A DNA stretch of 64,000 nucleotides from the NCBI GenBank assembly GCA_033060915.1, contig CM065378.1:16713501-16777500 (forward strand), read 5' to 3'. Numbering within the stretch: position 1 is the stretch's first letter; every line of letters begins with the position of its first letter. The DNA comes from Euryodendron excelsum (Eukaryota; Streptophyta; Magnoliopsida; Ericales; Pentaphylacaceae). Under the pieces are notes generated by a model. That model was not told the origin of the DNA, searched no databases, and saw only the letters and a program-made list of their open reading frames with translations. Shown here piece after piece: positions 1 to 11,000 of the stretch. A program made the position numbers and the translations under genes.

Positions 1-931
1 AAACACTCTTGGGCATGCACCACCCCACCCCACGAGATCAGTCTAGTCACCCATTACGAAGAAAGTTTCCAAGCCCTCAGTCACAAACCTGAGGCAAGGA
101 AAGGACAAAAAGAGAATTCGAGAGTTTAGCAGCAAAAGCAGCCCGTTTTTCCAGTTATCAGAGTGGCTGATCGTCCCTAAAATTTTTCACTTCACCTGTG
201 GAATTCTACAAATAAACTAATAATATATCAATAGTTCTGATCCATATTATCTTGAACCCTCCTCCTCCTCCTATGGTTCCCACCGACATGGGCTAACACG
301 GATCAAGAAATGTTTAGTAGTGGCTCGGGGAACTCTCCATCTTGTCCATGGAGTATAAATTACTGTTTAATTATCATTTAATAAATAATGTCAACTTAAG
401 CTAAGTTAAAGAAGCCAAATAATAATAATAGAAGCCAAAGTGCAAAGCACCAAGCCCTCATAGGACCTTCAAAACCATAGTAGAAAATCCAAGAAACTTG
501 AATAATAGCAAACCTCACCAACGGCACTCTTTTAGAGTTGCAATATAGTAGTGGAAAATCAAAAACAAGAAAGACAATTTGGGGTCCTGGGTACCGTGGT
601 CCATTCGACTCAATAATCAAGGGAATGTTTTTAACTTTTAGCAACCACCACTGTGCAAGAGGTTTCCAATTGTCCACTTCTGCCCCCACCAAGCCAGTCA
701 GTCATAGGTGCTGGCTATTAGGACAAAAGATCTCTGATTACGGCAACTGGCAGTTGAATCCACAAATGTGCATAACATATAACAAACAAAGGAGTAACAG
801 AAATATGGAAATACCACATGAAGTGATCATTTTACTATGAAATTGAGGGATTTGAAAGACACACAAACACCACCAGAAATCCAACACACCACCTACTAAA
901 CCATGTCCTAGCCAACTCCTCTGCTTCAGTT
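1..931. other. 3' flank of the MTP1 gene, no gene seen
   Basis: This stretch follows the stop codon of the minus-strand MTP1 gene, so its right part should contain the 3' UTR. I see no coding pattern on either strand. A short CCT-rich run lies near 258-272. I could not place a convincing poly(A) signal. Confidence 0.5.
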
Positions 932-2143
932 CTAATCTCTCTCTATTTGAATTGTTACATGACTGATATTATATTCCCTCTTGATATACCCTATGACCTT
1001 GTCTAGCACCATGTCAGCATCAGCCTCCGGCTTGATCCTCACATGGCAAGCTAACAACACCTTCCCCACAGTAATTGCCCATATATGCAATTCATGGATC
1101 GCCACTACGTCATCCATCTCACACAGACCTTTCTCAAGCTTTGTTGCATCAATCTCTCTAGGTGTGCTCTCCATCAGAACCTCCAGAATATTCCGCAGCA
1201 TCTTAATTGTCGTGGCCAACACAATCACACAGAAAACAAGTGTACATATCAGATCAATAATCTTCCACTCGGGTTTATACCAGATAATTGCCCCACCAAT
1301 CATCACCCCGATACTCTGGATGGAATCCCCAAGAACATGAAGATAAGCTCCCTGTACATTTATGTTTCGTTCCTTCTCCTGTTTAACACCACTCTTAAGC
1401 AGAGGCTTGCTGTGATCTGCCCCATGGGCCTGATGGTGCTCATCATCTTGCTTGGAATGACCACCGTCATGGTGATGTTTGCTGATGCTGACCCCTTGGC
1501 TGTGGGTATCATCAACATCCTCATGGCAATGATCATGAGCACCATGCCTGTGATCATGCTCATCATGTCCATGTCCATGGCCATGACCATGATCATGACC
1601 CAACAAGAGAGCCATTACAATGTTAACCACTAAGCCAAAAGCTGAAACGACGAACATAAGAAAGCCCTGAACTTCACCTGTATCATGGATGATTCTACCA
1701 ATGGCTTCATAAACAAGAATCCCAACAAGAAGCCATATCATCTGAATTGAAACCAACGCCCCAAGTATTTCAATCCTGAAAAAACCGTAAGACTGCTGCG
1801 GAGTTGCTTCCCATCCGGATGCCCACAATGAGAACAAGGAGATTGCAAAAGCTGCAACATCCGACAACAAGTGAGCTGCATCTGTCAGAATTGCGAGGCT
1901 GTTGGCCTTTATACCTCCGGCAATTTCTATACTCATGAATATGATGCAGAGCACAATTGCTATCCAAAGTTTCCTCATGGATGCTGAACGTTCTTTTGCA
2001 TCCTTAGAACTGGTTTTAGCATCTGAGAATCCGCATGTTGCTCCCCCGCAAATCTTACTCCCACCAAAGCCCTTCCCTACAACAGGCACATCTCCACATA
2101 TCTCAATTGTATGCCCATGATGGTCGGGATTTTGCACCTCCAT
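932..2143 (-). CDS. MTP1: MTP1-type vacuolar zinc transporter (cation diffusion facilitator)
   Basis: The product is a 403-residue member of the cation diffusion facilitator family. In plants, close relatives exchange Zn2+ for protons at the vacuolar membrane and give zinc tolerance. The sequence shows six hydrophobic segments, roughly at residues 59-77, 81-103, 121-145, 159-182, 265-288 and 293-312. The two zinc-site motifs are complete: H91-x3-D95 in segment 2 and H269-x3-D273 in segment 5. A histidine-rich cytosolic loop at about 183-247 lies between segments 4 and 5, as in plant MTP1. The C-terminal domain ends IQIERD. The CDS has no intron, frameshift or stop, as is usual for MTP1. I chose the ATG at 2143-2141 because it gives the family's usual length and N-terminus, and because a CAG acceptor-like triplet lies directly before it. 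An in-frame ATG at 2164 would add seven residues. The family assignment is secure; the choice of paralogue (MTP1 against close relatives) is less so. Confidence 0.93.
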   Translation of the reverse strand: MEVQNPDHHGHTIEICGDVPVVGKGFGGSKICGGATCGFSDAKTSSKDAKERSASMRKLWIAIVLCIIFMSIEIAGGIKANSLAILTDAAHLLSDVAAFAISLFSLWASGWEATPQQSYGFFRIEILGALVSIQMIWLLVGILVYEAIGRIIHDTGEVQGFLMFVVSAFGLVVNIVMALLLGHDHGHGHGHGHDEHDHRHGAHDHCHEDVDDTHSQGVSISKHHHDGGHSKQDDEHHQAHGADHSKPLLKSGVKQEKERNINVQGAYLHVLGDSIQSIGVMIGGAIIWYKPEWKIIDLICTLVFCVIVLATTIKMLRNILEVLMESTPREIDATKLEKGLCEMDDVVAIHELHIWAITVGKVLLACHVRIKPEADADMVLDKVIGYIKREYNISHVTIQIERD

Positions 2144-3091
2144 CTGAAGATTTACCATACCCATTAACAATCACAAACAAAGTTTTACCTTTCATTAATT
2201 AAAACAGTTTAAGACATTTCCTATCATATGTGTATGGGATCATCACATCCTGCGTCACTCAAATATGGAATAAAATTGTCATACTTCTGTCTCAAAAATA
2301 AGGTTATACACAAAAACACTAATTATACAAGAAGGCACCCAAACAAAATCAGCAAGAGGGAGTAGGAAGTTCAAGAACAAAAGATTAAGCATTTGATCTG
2401 GATACACTTCAGTCAACTTAAGAAGTAATCCAAGGCACAAGATTAAGCATCTGATGTAAACCAGGACTTTCCATTGATTCAACCAGTAAGTTACAATCCT
2501 TTCCTAGAAAAAGTTCAGAACAGCACTTAGATCATGTCCATCCACAAAATGGACAGAAATAAGCCCTCTAAAATCTCAAAACAACGTCCAAAACCAAATA
2601 AAACAGAATAGGTCAAATGCATAATCTAAAGCCTCCTCAGTAGGCTATCCAAGAACACAAAGGTATTGAAAAAGACTTCAAGCAATAAGAAAAAGTGGTA
2701 GATGAGCAACCCCAAGACAACCACAATAAGAGATAACTGCCTCCTAAAGAGATAACTGCCTCCTAGTACCAGCTAGTGGCATCATTGCAAGTGCATAACC
2801 AACTAAGAAATTTCTTATTTCGAACCTCAATGACTACATTCCAGTTTGACTCTCTCACACAAAACAAATGAATCTGACGAGCATGAAGAACACCCAAATA
2901 GGAGAATCCTACCATTAACCACCGTTGTCTACACCATTCAAATGGAATCTACTTATAAAATATCATTTGATATAGAAATGCATGACATTTTCTGATTCTA
3001 ACCAATCCATAAGTCAGTTGAAGAAGTTCCTCAAGGATATCTTTAGAAAAGAGGCCAAAACGCAAAGGCTATCTTTAGAAAAGGCCAGCAT

Positions 3092-3103
3092 CAGCTCTTA
3101 AAG
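3092..3103. repeat. Left target-site duplication of the LINE insertion
   Basis: The 12 bases cagctcttaaag recur exactly at 4026-4037, directly after the A tail. Confidence 0.85.
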
Positions 3104-4025
3104 ACTAAGTGTCCTTTGTGTGGTGTGCAGCACATGAGAAAATTCTTACTAATGCTGTCAAGAACGTGACTAGATAAAAATGGAAAGTCCAATGTAATTC
3201 ATCAGTGTAAGGAAATCAAATCAAGGTGATTGTTGTCATATCTTGTGTTTGCTATGCATAGACATTTAAGTGATGAAAGCAGCAACGTCACACACCAATT
3301 TGAATTGACCGTCACTGGGGTTGAAGCTGAGCCAAAATCTGTCCCACTAATCTAGCCAATCTCTCGGGTGAAATGTCTGGGGTGACATGTGCATTCCGAA
3401 ATATTTCCATCATTTGTTCTCGGTGGTGCTCTTAAGTTAAAAGAAGACCTAAGATCGAAATTTGGGCATGGACTTTGCTAAGCTGTTCGGCTACATTCTA
3501 TTCCGACCTTTGAATGATAACCTCGTTAAGAGGCGTCAGGTGGTGATCAATTGGTGTTGTCTATGTAAGCTGGATGGCGAGCCCATTCCACATTTCCTCT
3601 TCCATTGTGCAGTGGTAAGGAGTTTTGGGCGCTTGTTTTTATTATTTTTGGGATGTCCTGGGTATTTCCTAGGCAAATAAAGGCAGCTTTGCAAAGTTGG
3701 TGGAGAGCCCGTATAGCCAAAAGAAGGAAAATTTGGAGAGACCTTCCTTTTTGCTCAAGATGGTTGGTTTTGGGGGGAGCGTAATCATAGATCTTTTCAA
3801 GGCATTGATCTCCCTGTGTACAGACTTAAAAGTAGTTTTTTGTCCATTTTCAAATGGTAGGCTATCTAGAAAGATTAATCCTAACCTTAATCAATTTTTA
3901 AATTTCGTAGAAAATAAGAAGGTGTGAGGTTGTATAGACCCGTGTGGGGTCCTTCAGTTTTTGTACATGAGTTGCATCCCCTTGATGCTCTTTAATCTTA
4001 TTCTCTTTACTTATCAAAAAAAAAA
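3104..4025 (+). mobile_element. 5'-truncated L1-type LINE fragment with A tail
   Basis: A 922 bp insertion is bounded by a perfect 12 bp duplication and ends in ten A residues (4016-4025), the mark of target-primed reverse transcription. Only the C-terminal end of ORF2 remains. At about 3490-3700 the plus strand encodes a reverse-transcriptase zinc-binding segment with the pattern WCCLC...HFLFHC. The frame then shifts and breaks. The first roughly 350 bases show no LINE coding that I can recognise. It lies antisense to MTP1, inside its probable leader intron. Confidence 0.8.
3462..3927 (+). pseudogene. LINE ORF2 C-terminal remnant (zf-RVT domain)
   Basis: The readable part has the Cys-x2-Cys...His-x4-Cys pattern (WCCLC, then HFLFHC) of the zinc-binding region that follows reverse transcriptase in plant L1 elements. 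A stop near 3680 and a frame change split it in two. There is no reverse transcriptase or endonuclease domain, so it cannot be functional. Confidence 0.7.
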
Positions 4026-4037
4026 CAGCTCTTAAAG
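4026..4037. repeat. Right target-site duplication of the LINE insertion
   Basis: It is an exact copy of 3092-3103, directly after the ten-A tail. Confidence 0.85.
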
Positions 4038-5621
4038 TATATCCTTTCACTGCTAGCTTTCCAAAACAAAAGAAGAGAGAAATAAAAGAAAAAGGAAAAC
4101 AGAAGACCACAGTTTACAATCACCTCTATACTTGAAGTGACTACAACAGTTAACTTTTCACCATTCAGAAAATGACACTGTATTTTTCTAGAACAGATTA
4201 TTATGCCTTTCAAACCATTCCCACGCATCAACAAATCGACCCATTCTCTAAGAGGTTATTAGATATTTTTAGACGATGATAAATAAAGAAGATGCGTCTT
4301 AACATACTTAACATGAGGACGCACGTCCTCTCATTCTGAATCACATCTCCATTATTGTTATACAAAAGTATACTACCCAATTTATTCATGCACATTGCAC
4401 ATGCAAATTTGTTTCACATGTTTTCAACCAAATCAAATTCCTTAGTGAAGGTTCTACATCATTAACAATATTTACTACTTCAGGAATGACTTGACTTTCT
4501 ACACACTTGCAAAAGTTATTCACTAGACAATCAGAGTCAAGTGAGACTTCAAGGCAGATATGGTGATTCAGCAAAGCTTCGAAGAGATTGGGCTCAAAGA
4601 CAACACAAACAGAGAGAAGAAAATAAATAGATTCTAAAACGTGAGGTACCTTATGTAGAGATTTGCATGGGTGTTAATTGTTAAATATAGATAGATAATT
4701 CTCAATGCACACATCAGTGGAAAAACAGAATCCAAGCAGCTATCAAATCAAGGAGTAGCCACAGCGGTGTACAAGAAAACCCCTTGCTCAACTAAAAAGT
4801 CGTTGAAGTGCAAATCATCAATTTAAAAAATCAATAATAAGACACTTCCATAAGGCCTTTGTCTCAGTAACTTGAAGTCTACCGCAACCTTTTTTTTTCC
4901 GACAAAAACATTGTCACCATCATTATGCAATTAAGCAAACTTCAAATATATTGATGCAGGTTCCACTTGTCATATGAGATGCGGGAACGACAAACCAGTC
5001 GATCATATAATAATGTTAGTAAGGAGCCACAAACAAAGCATGCTAACGAAACAAAAATTAAAAAAAACAGAATTGATCCAGAAACCCTAAGAAAGAAATA
5101 TATAATGAAAAGGGCATGCATACCTTATGATAGCAAACCAAAGGACCAGAGGAGGAAAATTTTCCAAATTCATACACACAACACCAAACGCATGATTAGT
5201 CAGTCTCAAATTTAAACCAAACGCGGATATCATCCAGAAAACAAATATAATGATTTGACTATAGGAAATATATGAAATCTGGAAAACCCAATCTCAGAAA
5301 AGGAACACAGAGAGAGGATAAGGACCACAAAAACACGAGACCCACGAAACCATATATCCCATATGCAATATATTATATATGTGTGAATGAAAAAGTATTG
5401 AACAAGAAAAAGGATCCAAAAGGAGTACCCATATCTAAGTAAATTTCGACAAACACAAAAATATATGATCACTCAGGACCTGCGAAAGTATATGCCTGTC
5501 ACTAGTAGATCTTAATATGTCCCTCATGAACAAAAGCAGATTCTATCCTCATCAACATCAGTTTTTTATTAAAGGAATGAGACAACAAAAGCAGATACAC
5601 ATATATACGTACAAATAGTAC

Positions 5622-5745
5622 CTTGAATTCGTGTAATTGGAGGGGTGTGGATGGTCCGACAAAGTCTTCTCTCTCTCTCGCACTCTTAACAAATAGTTCT
5701 CTCCTCGGAGACGAAAGTGGCAATTTGCCTCAATATTGAATTATC
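5622..5745 (-). other. Candidate MTP1 leader exon
   Basis: On the minus strand this segment is CT/GA-rich, lacks a long reading frame and ends with AAG/GT at 5622/5621. It lies about 25-30 bases downstream of a TATA box, where a first exon would be expected. The exact start is inferred. Confidence 0.35.
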
Positions 5746-5768
5746 TAAACATACAAAAGAGTGCAAAG

Positions 5769-5777
5769 TTATATATA
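5769..5777 (-). promoter_or_regulatory. Candidate TATA box of MTP1
   Basis: The minus strand reads TATATATAA here, upstream of the CT-rich leader. The spacing to the candidate leader exon is what a plant TATA box would need. AT-rich sequence is common here, so chance is possible. Confidence 0.35.
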
Positions 5778-6502
5778 CTCAGGACTGTCTGCAAAAGGCT
5801 CTCTCTCAATCTCTAGGGTTTTTGGGAAGGAAGATTCTCCTCCTTCATGATAGGATTTTGTTTGGTAGTAATTCATTTCCCATAATGAAAACATCACAAT
5901 TTTACCTTTGGAGCCCTTTTTGGACTACCCAAATTATAGTATTGTTTTAATTCGTTTTATTACTATTTTGATATATTTTTATTTATTTTTTACTTGGTAG
6001 TATTTTTAGTTTATTCTAATAACCGCTTAAGCTATATTTAACAGATTTCTTAATAATAATTTTACAATCATTATTTGGTTTTTTTATAGAACTTTTACAA
6101 CCAACAATTAGACATGAATTTGAGGAAAGGTGAAGATTCTGTCTATGATTTCCTAAATGAGAGGATTATAGAAAAGGAAAGAAGGGTAGAGTAGACATTT
6201 AAACATACCACCGGAAGAGTCAACATGTTTCTCTTCTGGAAGTCAGAACAAGCCATACACATTACTATCGTTTTCAAACCGAGCATTCCCCTTTCTATGC
6301 AAAGAGAGGGAATTCATTCTTTATTTCGCTAAGTAATATATTTGTGTACTTTATGTTTTTGTTGCAGGTTTTCTGACTGAATACTCCACCACCATATGCA
6401 AATTACACATATTTTATACGTTTATAAGAATGATAGTTACAAAGGACATGAGGAGACGAGGAGGGATCAAAAGCATCAACCATCCTCACACCTTCTACTG
6501 TC

Positions 6503-6523
6503 ATATATATATATATATATATA
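6503..6523. repeat. (AT)n microsatellite
   Basis: A run of about ten AT dinucleotides, followed by an A-rich stretch. Confidence 0.9.
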
Positions 6524-7287
6524 AAATAAAACAGAGAGAAGGATGGTGGAAACCCAACTCTGAACTCCTTTGTCTCAGCCGTCCTCCCGGTAATCCTTGT
6601 TAGTGTAGTGTCTTTTTCTCGTATCTGTCGCACTACTTTTAACACGGATAATACTTCCAAAAAAAAAAACGAAAGCACCTACACATAAGATTTCAAAGGA
6701 TTTGGTTTGACATTTAATAGTATAAAATCATTATCACGAGAAAGAAATAAGGTTAAGGGAGGGCACATGGGGCCCAAGACAATTGGTAATGGACCAAAGT
6801 AGATAAAATTGTGACTAACTCCAAAAACAATGCAATGCTATGATTGCGTCCCCATCTTCTACAGTCATACGCATATGTATCATATGGTTCGATGTTCCTT
6901 CTCTGTTTTTTCGTTTATTTATTTATTTTTTCATTTTATTTTTGTCACAGCATCGGCTTTGCCTTTCAAAGTCAATGATGATAATGATGCAAAATTTGGA
7001 TTAATTGTCAAATTTTCAAGGGATTTGCTAGGGCTATCCTGATGTCCATAACTTTGAAAGACAGCCGCGCATTTCTCAAATTTTATGTATGAAGTTTAGT
7101 CTCCGTAGTACAACAGCTAGCTAGCTACCGCTACATTTAATGATATTGATTGTTTCTATGTTCAGAAATACTTTGATAATTGAGAGAGACAGAGCAGCAG
7201 CAAGCAATCAATTAATTAATGCAAGCCACAATATATTAGTTTTTTCACGAATCAGTCCATCTATTTCTGCAGTAGCAATTTAAAAAG

Positions 7288-7469
7288 AGTTTAATTTTGA
7301 TACATTATCAACGTAAAATTTTTTTTATATAAGTATCTATTAAAATAAAATACGTGTTTATGAGCATTATATGTTTATGTTATACTTAAATTCTGAATAG
7401 TACGTGTTGTCTTTTTTATGCATACTTATGTAAAAAAAATTTACATTGATAATACATTAAAATTAAACT
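7288..7469. mobile_element. MITE-like foldback element
   Basis: About 49 bases at 7288-7336 are the near-complement of 7422-7469. Both arms begin AGTTTAATTTT when read inward. The arms differ at only a few positions and enclose about 85 bp with no coding. The whole unit would fold into one long hairpin. I could not define a clean target duplication, so the superfamily is unknown. Confidence 0.65.
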
Positions 7470-8320
7470 TATTTATAAATGCACAAAGTATTAATTAAAT
7501 GCCTCATTAAACCCACTAGATGATAAATATTGCACTATAATTAATGCCTGCTTTTGGCAAAGTAAACTAAGGAAATTTGATCCAACTCGTCTTGTTTAGA
7601 GAGGGTATGAAAGATTTAAAACAAGAATAGAGACGGGGATGGAGGTTAAAATAAAAATCCAGTTGGGTATGGAGACGAGAATGGACCAAAAATTTTTCCT
7701 GCCTCTTTCTTATTTTTCTGCTTTGATTTTCTTATTTTTTATTTTTTATATAGGTTTTTTTTATATTTGCTTTACTCTTTTAAGTCTTTGCCTCTTTGAA
7801 CGTCAAGTGAGAAAATATAATTTACAATTGAACTCTAATGATACATAAAGGGTTTAAATTTTTTGTCATCAATATTTATCACAGCAATATATGTAATAAA
7901 AAATTATGTATTAGATAAGACAATAATCTAAGTCGTTCTCAATTATAAAATCAATGTTTGGACTTTAAAAATCAACCGTTTTTAAACAAATTAAATGATA
8001 AAAAAAGTTTGGACTTAAACTCGAGGTGGAGATGGAGGCAATCTTATACTTGTGAAGGTCGAGATGAAGGTTCCTGTCTTTATTTAAACAAGAATAAAAG
8101 CGAGAATGGAGATAAAATTTTCAAGTAAAGATGAGAAAGAAGATCTCAACTCTTGTCCCGTCGGTATCCATTGCCATCTCTAAGAGAGTCGTCTCCACTA
8201 TTACTATTTCCCATAAAGAAAGTTGAAAAGTATCCCCCACTTTTATTATATCATTATTATTTTCCGAATATTAGAGCAAGGGAGCGACAGACACAAATCT
8301 CAAATATATATGTGCGCACC

Positions 8321-8340
8321 AGAGAGAGAGAGAGAGAGAG
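8321..8340. repeat. (AG)10 microsatellite
   Basis: Ten perfect AG dinucleotides in non-coding DNA. Confidence 0.9.
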
Positions 8341-8488
8341 CTCCATGTAATCTTTTTAACTGTTGTGAGATCATGGCTCATCTCATGGTGGATAAGCTGC
8401 CTCAAGTACTTATAAATAACGCATGGTCGGTGGCTTTGTAAAAACAACCAAAAGAAAGAGAGGAAAAGAAAAAAGGAAAAGAATAGAA

Positions 8489-8507
8489 AGAGAGAGAGAG
8501 AGAGAGA
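8489..8507. repeat. (AG)n microsatellite
   Basis: About nine AG units at the end of a purine-rich run that starts near 8450. Confidence 0.85.
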
Positions 8508-9357
8508 ATAAAAAGGAAGAAGCAGTATAGGTAATGTTTCAAACTCCATTGATAGTGTTTTAGTAAATACGTTCATAAAATTGTGACTTGAACATGTCTA
8601 CTGGACATTGATATTGTCGCTCTTCTGGAGTTTTATACATATAAAAGAATTTTGACGAAATATGCTTCGTTCCATCACCTTTTGATGTAGCCTCCTGTAA
8701 TACAGTTTCAGAATAACTAATATGATAAATATTTGACAGTTCTTGAAGAACTATTCACTATATTTTGTTTTGAGTTTTTTTATCTACTTTATCTACTTTT
8801 AGTTTTATAACACTAATAAATTTTTTTTTTTTTCAATTTCAAATAATGAACTTATGCTGCCAAATCTATCCTCTCATGGTACTTCACACAATTTATAGAG
8901 ACATTATATGCATGAGGAAGGCTTTAGTCAGGAGTTGGATTTTGAATTCTAATCGTTTCGTCAGTAGCATAAAAAACTCACTCTCGATCTATTTCTCTCT
9001 ATCTGTGTGATTGTTTTTGTTAGATTCTGCCGCATGGGCAGGTCTTAGAACCACTGGATCTTTCATAAATCGTTAGATGGTCGTGGATAGGCATTGAAGA
9101 GAATCAATGGAAACATAATTCCTCCCCTGTCGTGGTTGACGCGGAAAGGCTACCTTTCATTTCCTGATACTTTTCGTCCTTTTTTGTTTTCCACTGGCCT
9201 TCCTCCAAGGTGCTCTTTTGTGTTGTATCTTTCAAATTTGACCGAGACAGGTTTGTTTCTTCTGAAATGTTACATAATTACATGGAATAGGTTGTCTGCT
9301 TCTAGCGAATAGTATAAAGTGATTGTGTTTTCAAATATTTGTTTTCCCTATACAATT

Positions 9358-9503
9358 TGTAAGGAATTGTGGACGGAAGCGGAAGCTATAATTGTGGGAT
9401 TTTACCTTTGTCCACTTTGAGGCCCGGATCAAACCAAAATGTTTTACATACCTTCATTATTCTTGAGCAGTTACTGGAGCTCGCAGTAGATGTAGCTACT
9501 AGT
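9358..9503 (-). repeat. 3' LTR of layer 1 element, U5 end
   Basis: On the plus strand it starts TGTAAGG; read on the minus strand it ends CCTTACA. The other piece, 39319-39620, continues it once the layer 2 element and one ctagt copy are removed. Its partner end reads TATAAGAC on the minus strand, close to the TGTAAG expected. The flanking pentamer caatt (9353-9357) should be the target duplication. Confidence 0.55.
9499..9503. repeat. Left target duplication of the layer 2 element
   Basis: ctagt is repeated exactly at 39314-39318. Confidence 0.8.
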
Positions 9504-10279
9504 TGTTAAAAAAATATTGTATAATATTTTTATATAAATTGTAATTATAATAAAGTGAACTTACAAATAATGATTAATTTATATGTAATAATATGACATG
9601 ACATATTAAACAATTCATAGGCGATAATGTAATAAAATATGTAATAAAAGGTAGATCAAGTCGAGTGTTACACACTCTCTCATTAAGACAGATTCGTCTC
9701 CCACACAGATGCCTATAGAATTAACGGATATTTATCTCCAAGATAAAACGATCACGACACTGAATAAGTAATACTACAATATTCAAGTCCAGCAAATATA
9801 AACGTCAGATTCTACCCTCTCTATGTACAATATGAATATAATATATATGAAAAAAAATATAAAGAAATTTATGTCTAACTCAACAGAGAATTACGACAGT
9901 AAATTTTAAACAGAAATCTACACTGTTTCTGACAAAATCAATATAGCATGATAACTAAAGACAGCATTTTCTACGCTGGAAATATACTGCAATTCTATAG
10001 AATTTCAACGTAAAAATTCAATACAGAAACACAGAACAAAGTGATTAAATTTTCATTGAAATTCACCACACAACATATACAGAAATTAATCTGAAAACAA
10101 AACCTGGATAAAATTCGTACAGAATTTCTAAGTCTAAAATGAAGATCAGAAGGATTGATTGAATAGCCAGAATCTGTCTGAAACAGTCGCCAAAATCTGG
10201 ACAGCACTTCGCCAGATATGCAAACGGACATCACCGGAATCTAGGCAGAATGTTATCGGGTCAGTTGCGGCAAGACTTC

Positions 10280-10314
<35 letters not shown>

Positions 10315-10983
10315 ACAAAAATTATGTAAAAAACTGTTTTATTTTAGAGGGGGAATCTTTCTTTATATAGAAAGACTCGCATCCTTTCGAAACGATGCCA
10401 GCCAAATGCGCCCTTAGGAAGGGTCGCAACTGTTGAAATTAAATTTGAACTTGAACAGGTTCGGTTATAGCCCAGTTCACACACACCTAGTTTAGATTAC
10501 ATCCAAAAATTAAATATTAAACTGACCCAAACCTTTTTAATATTATTTTAATTGCACCTGCACCCGAACCCGAACCAAGCCAAATCGGTCGAACAAACGG
10601 ACAGGCGGGCGGCGGCAGTGGCACACACATGTGTGGAGTATTGGGTCAACCCATGGGTTCCATAGGTCCTTCCCCTTCCACAAAAGTGGGGTGCCGTTTG
10701 GGGCCCAAGCTCATCTCTAAACCTAGGCTTTATATAACCATCAATTTTTTAATAGATAATCAATGTAGGACAAGCTTTTAGTTCCACCCAATAACCATAC
10801 TCATGGTTCCTACTTTGGAGATCATTATCTCATTCAAACCTCTATGGATTTGAGCAAGTAAATGCTTATTCTTCATTTCCTTATGCAGGAGAACATAAAG
10901 TACCTTGGACCCATTAAAAATGACATGTGGGTCCTACCTTAACAATGACTCAAAATTAGTGTGTCACACCAAATATTCCAACA
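9504..10983 (-). repeat. 3' LTR of the layer 2 element
   Basis: This is a 1480 bp LTR. About 1.25 kb of it (9735-10983) aligns with 38098-39313. A minus-strand TATA box lies at 10361-10370, followed in transcription order by a (CT)n tract that is the GA run at 10283-10310. The LTR ends ...ATTCCAACA on the plus strand. Confidence 0.8.
10283..10310. repeat. (GA)14 tract in the leader of the layer 2 LTR
   Basis: Fourteen GA units on the plus strand (CT on the transcribed strand), about 50 bases downstream of the minus-strand TATA box. The other LTR has about eight units at the matching place. Confidence 0.85.
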
Positions 10984-11000
10984 ATCCCCCACATGAATGA
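10984..11000 (-). promoter_or_regulatory. Polypurine tract of the layer 2 element
   Basis: The minus strand reads ATGTGGGGGAT directly before the LTR start TGTTGG, the usual layout for priming plus-strand DNA synthesis in LTR elements. Confidence 0.7.

Larger units (their letters stand above)
2144..5621 (-). other. Candidate 5' leader intron of MTP1
   Basis: No coding sequence is seen here on the minus strand. On that strand the interval starts with GT after ...TTCAAG (5622) and ends with CTTCAG directly before the chosen ATG. Known plant MTP1 genes have a leader intron and an intronless CDS, which fits. Other donor-like sites occur, for example AAG/GTATGC near 5121 and AAG/GTAAAA near 2196, so the leader may have more than one intron. 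The interval includes a LINE insertion. Confidence 0.4.
5778..9352. other. AT-rich intergenic region upstream of MTP1
   Basis: I see no gene on either strand. Apart from the short repeats listed separately, this is AT-rich DNA that may include distal MTP1 promoter sequence on its left side. Confidence 0.5.

Noticed and set aside
1085..1633. 182-codon plus-strand frame opposite MTP1
   Set aside because: It is the complement of the MTP1 coding sequence, including its His-rich loop.
9666..10983. LTR boundary at TGTTACAC (9666) for the layer 2 element
   Set aside because: The flanking pentamer tcgag has no match at 39314. Starting at 9504 gives TGTT ends and an exact ctagt duplication.
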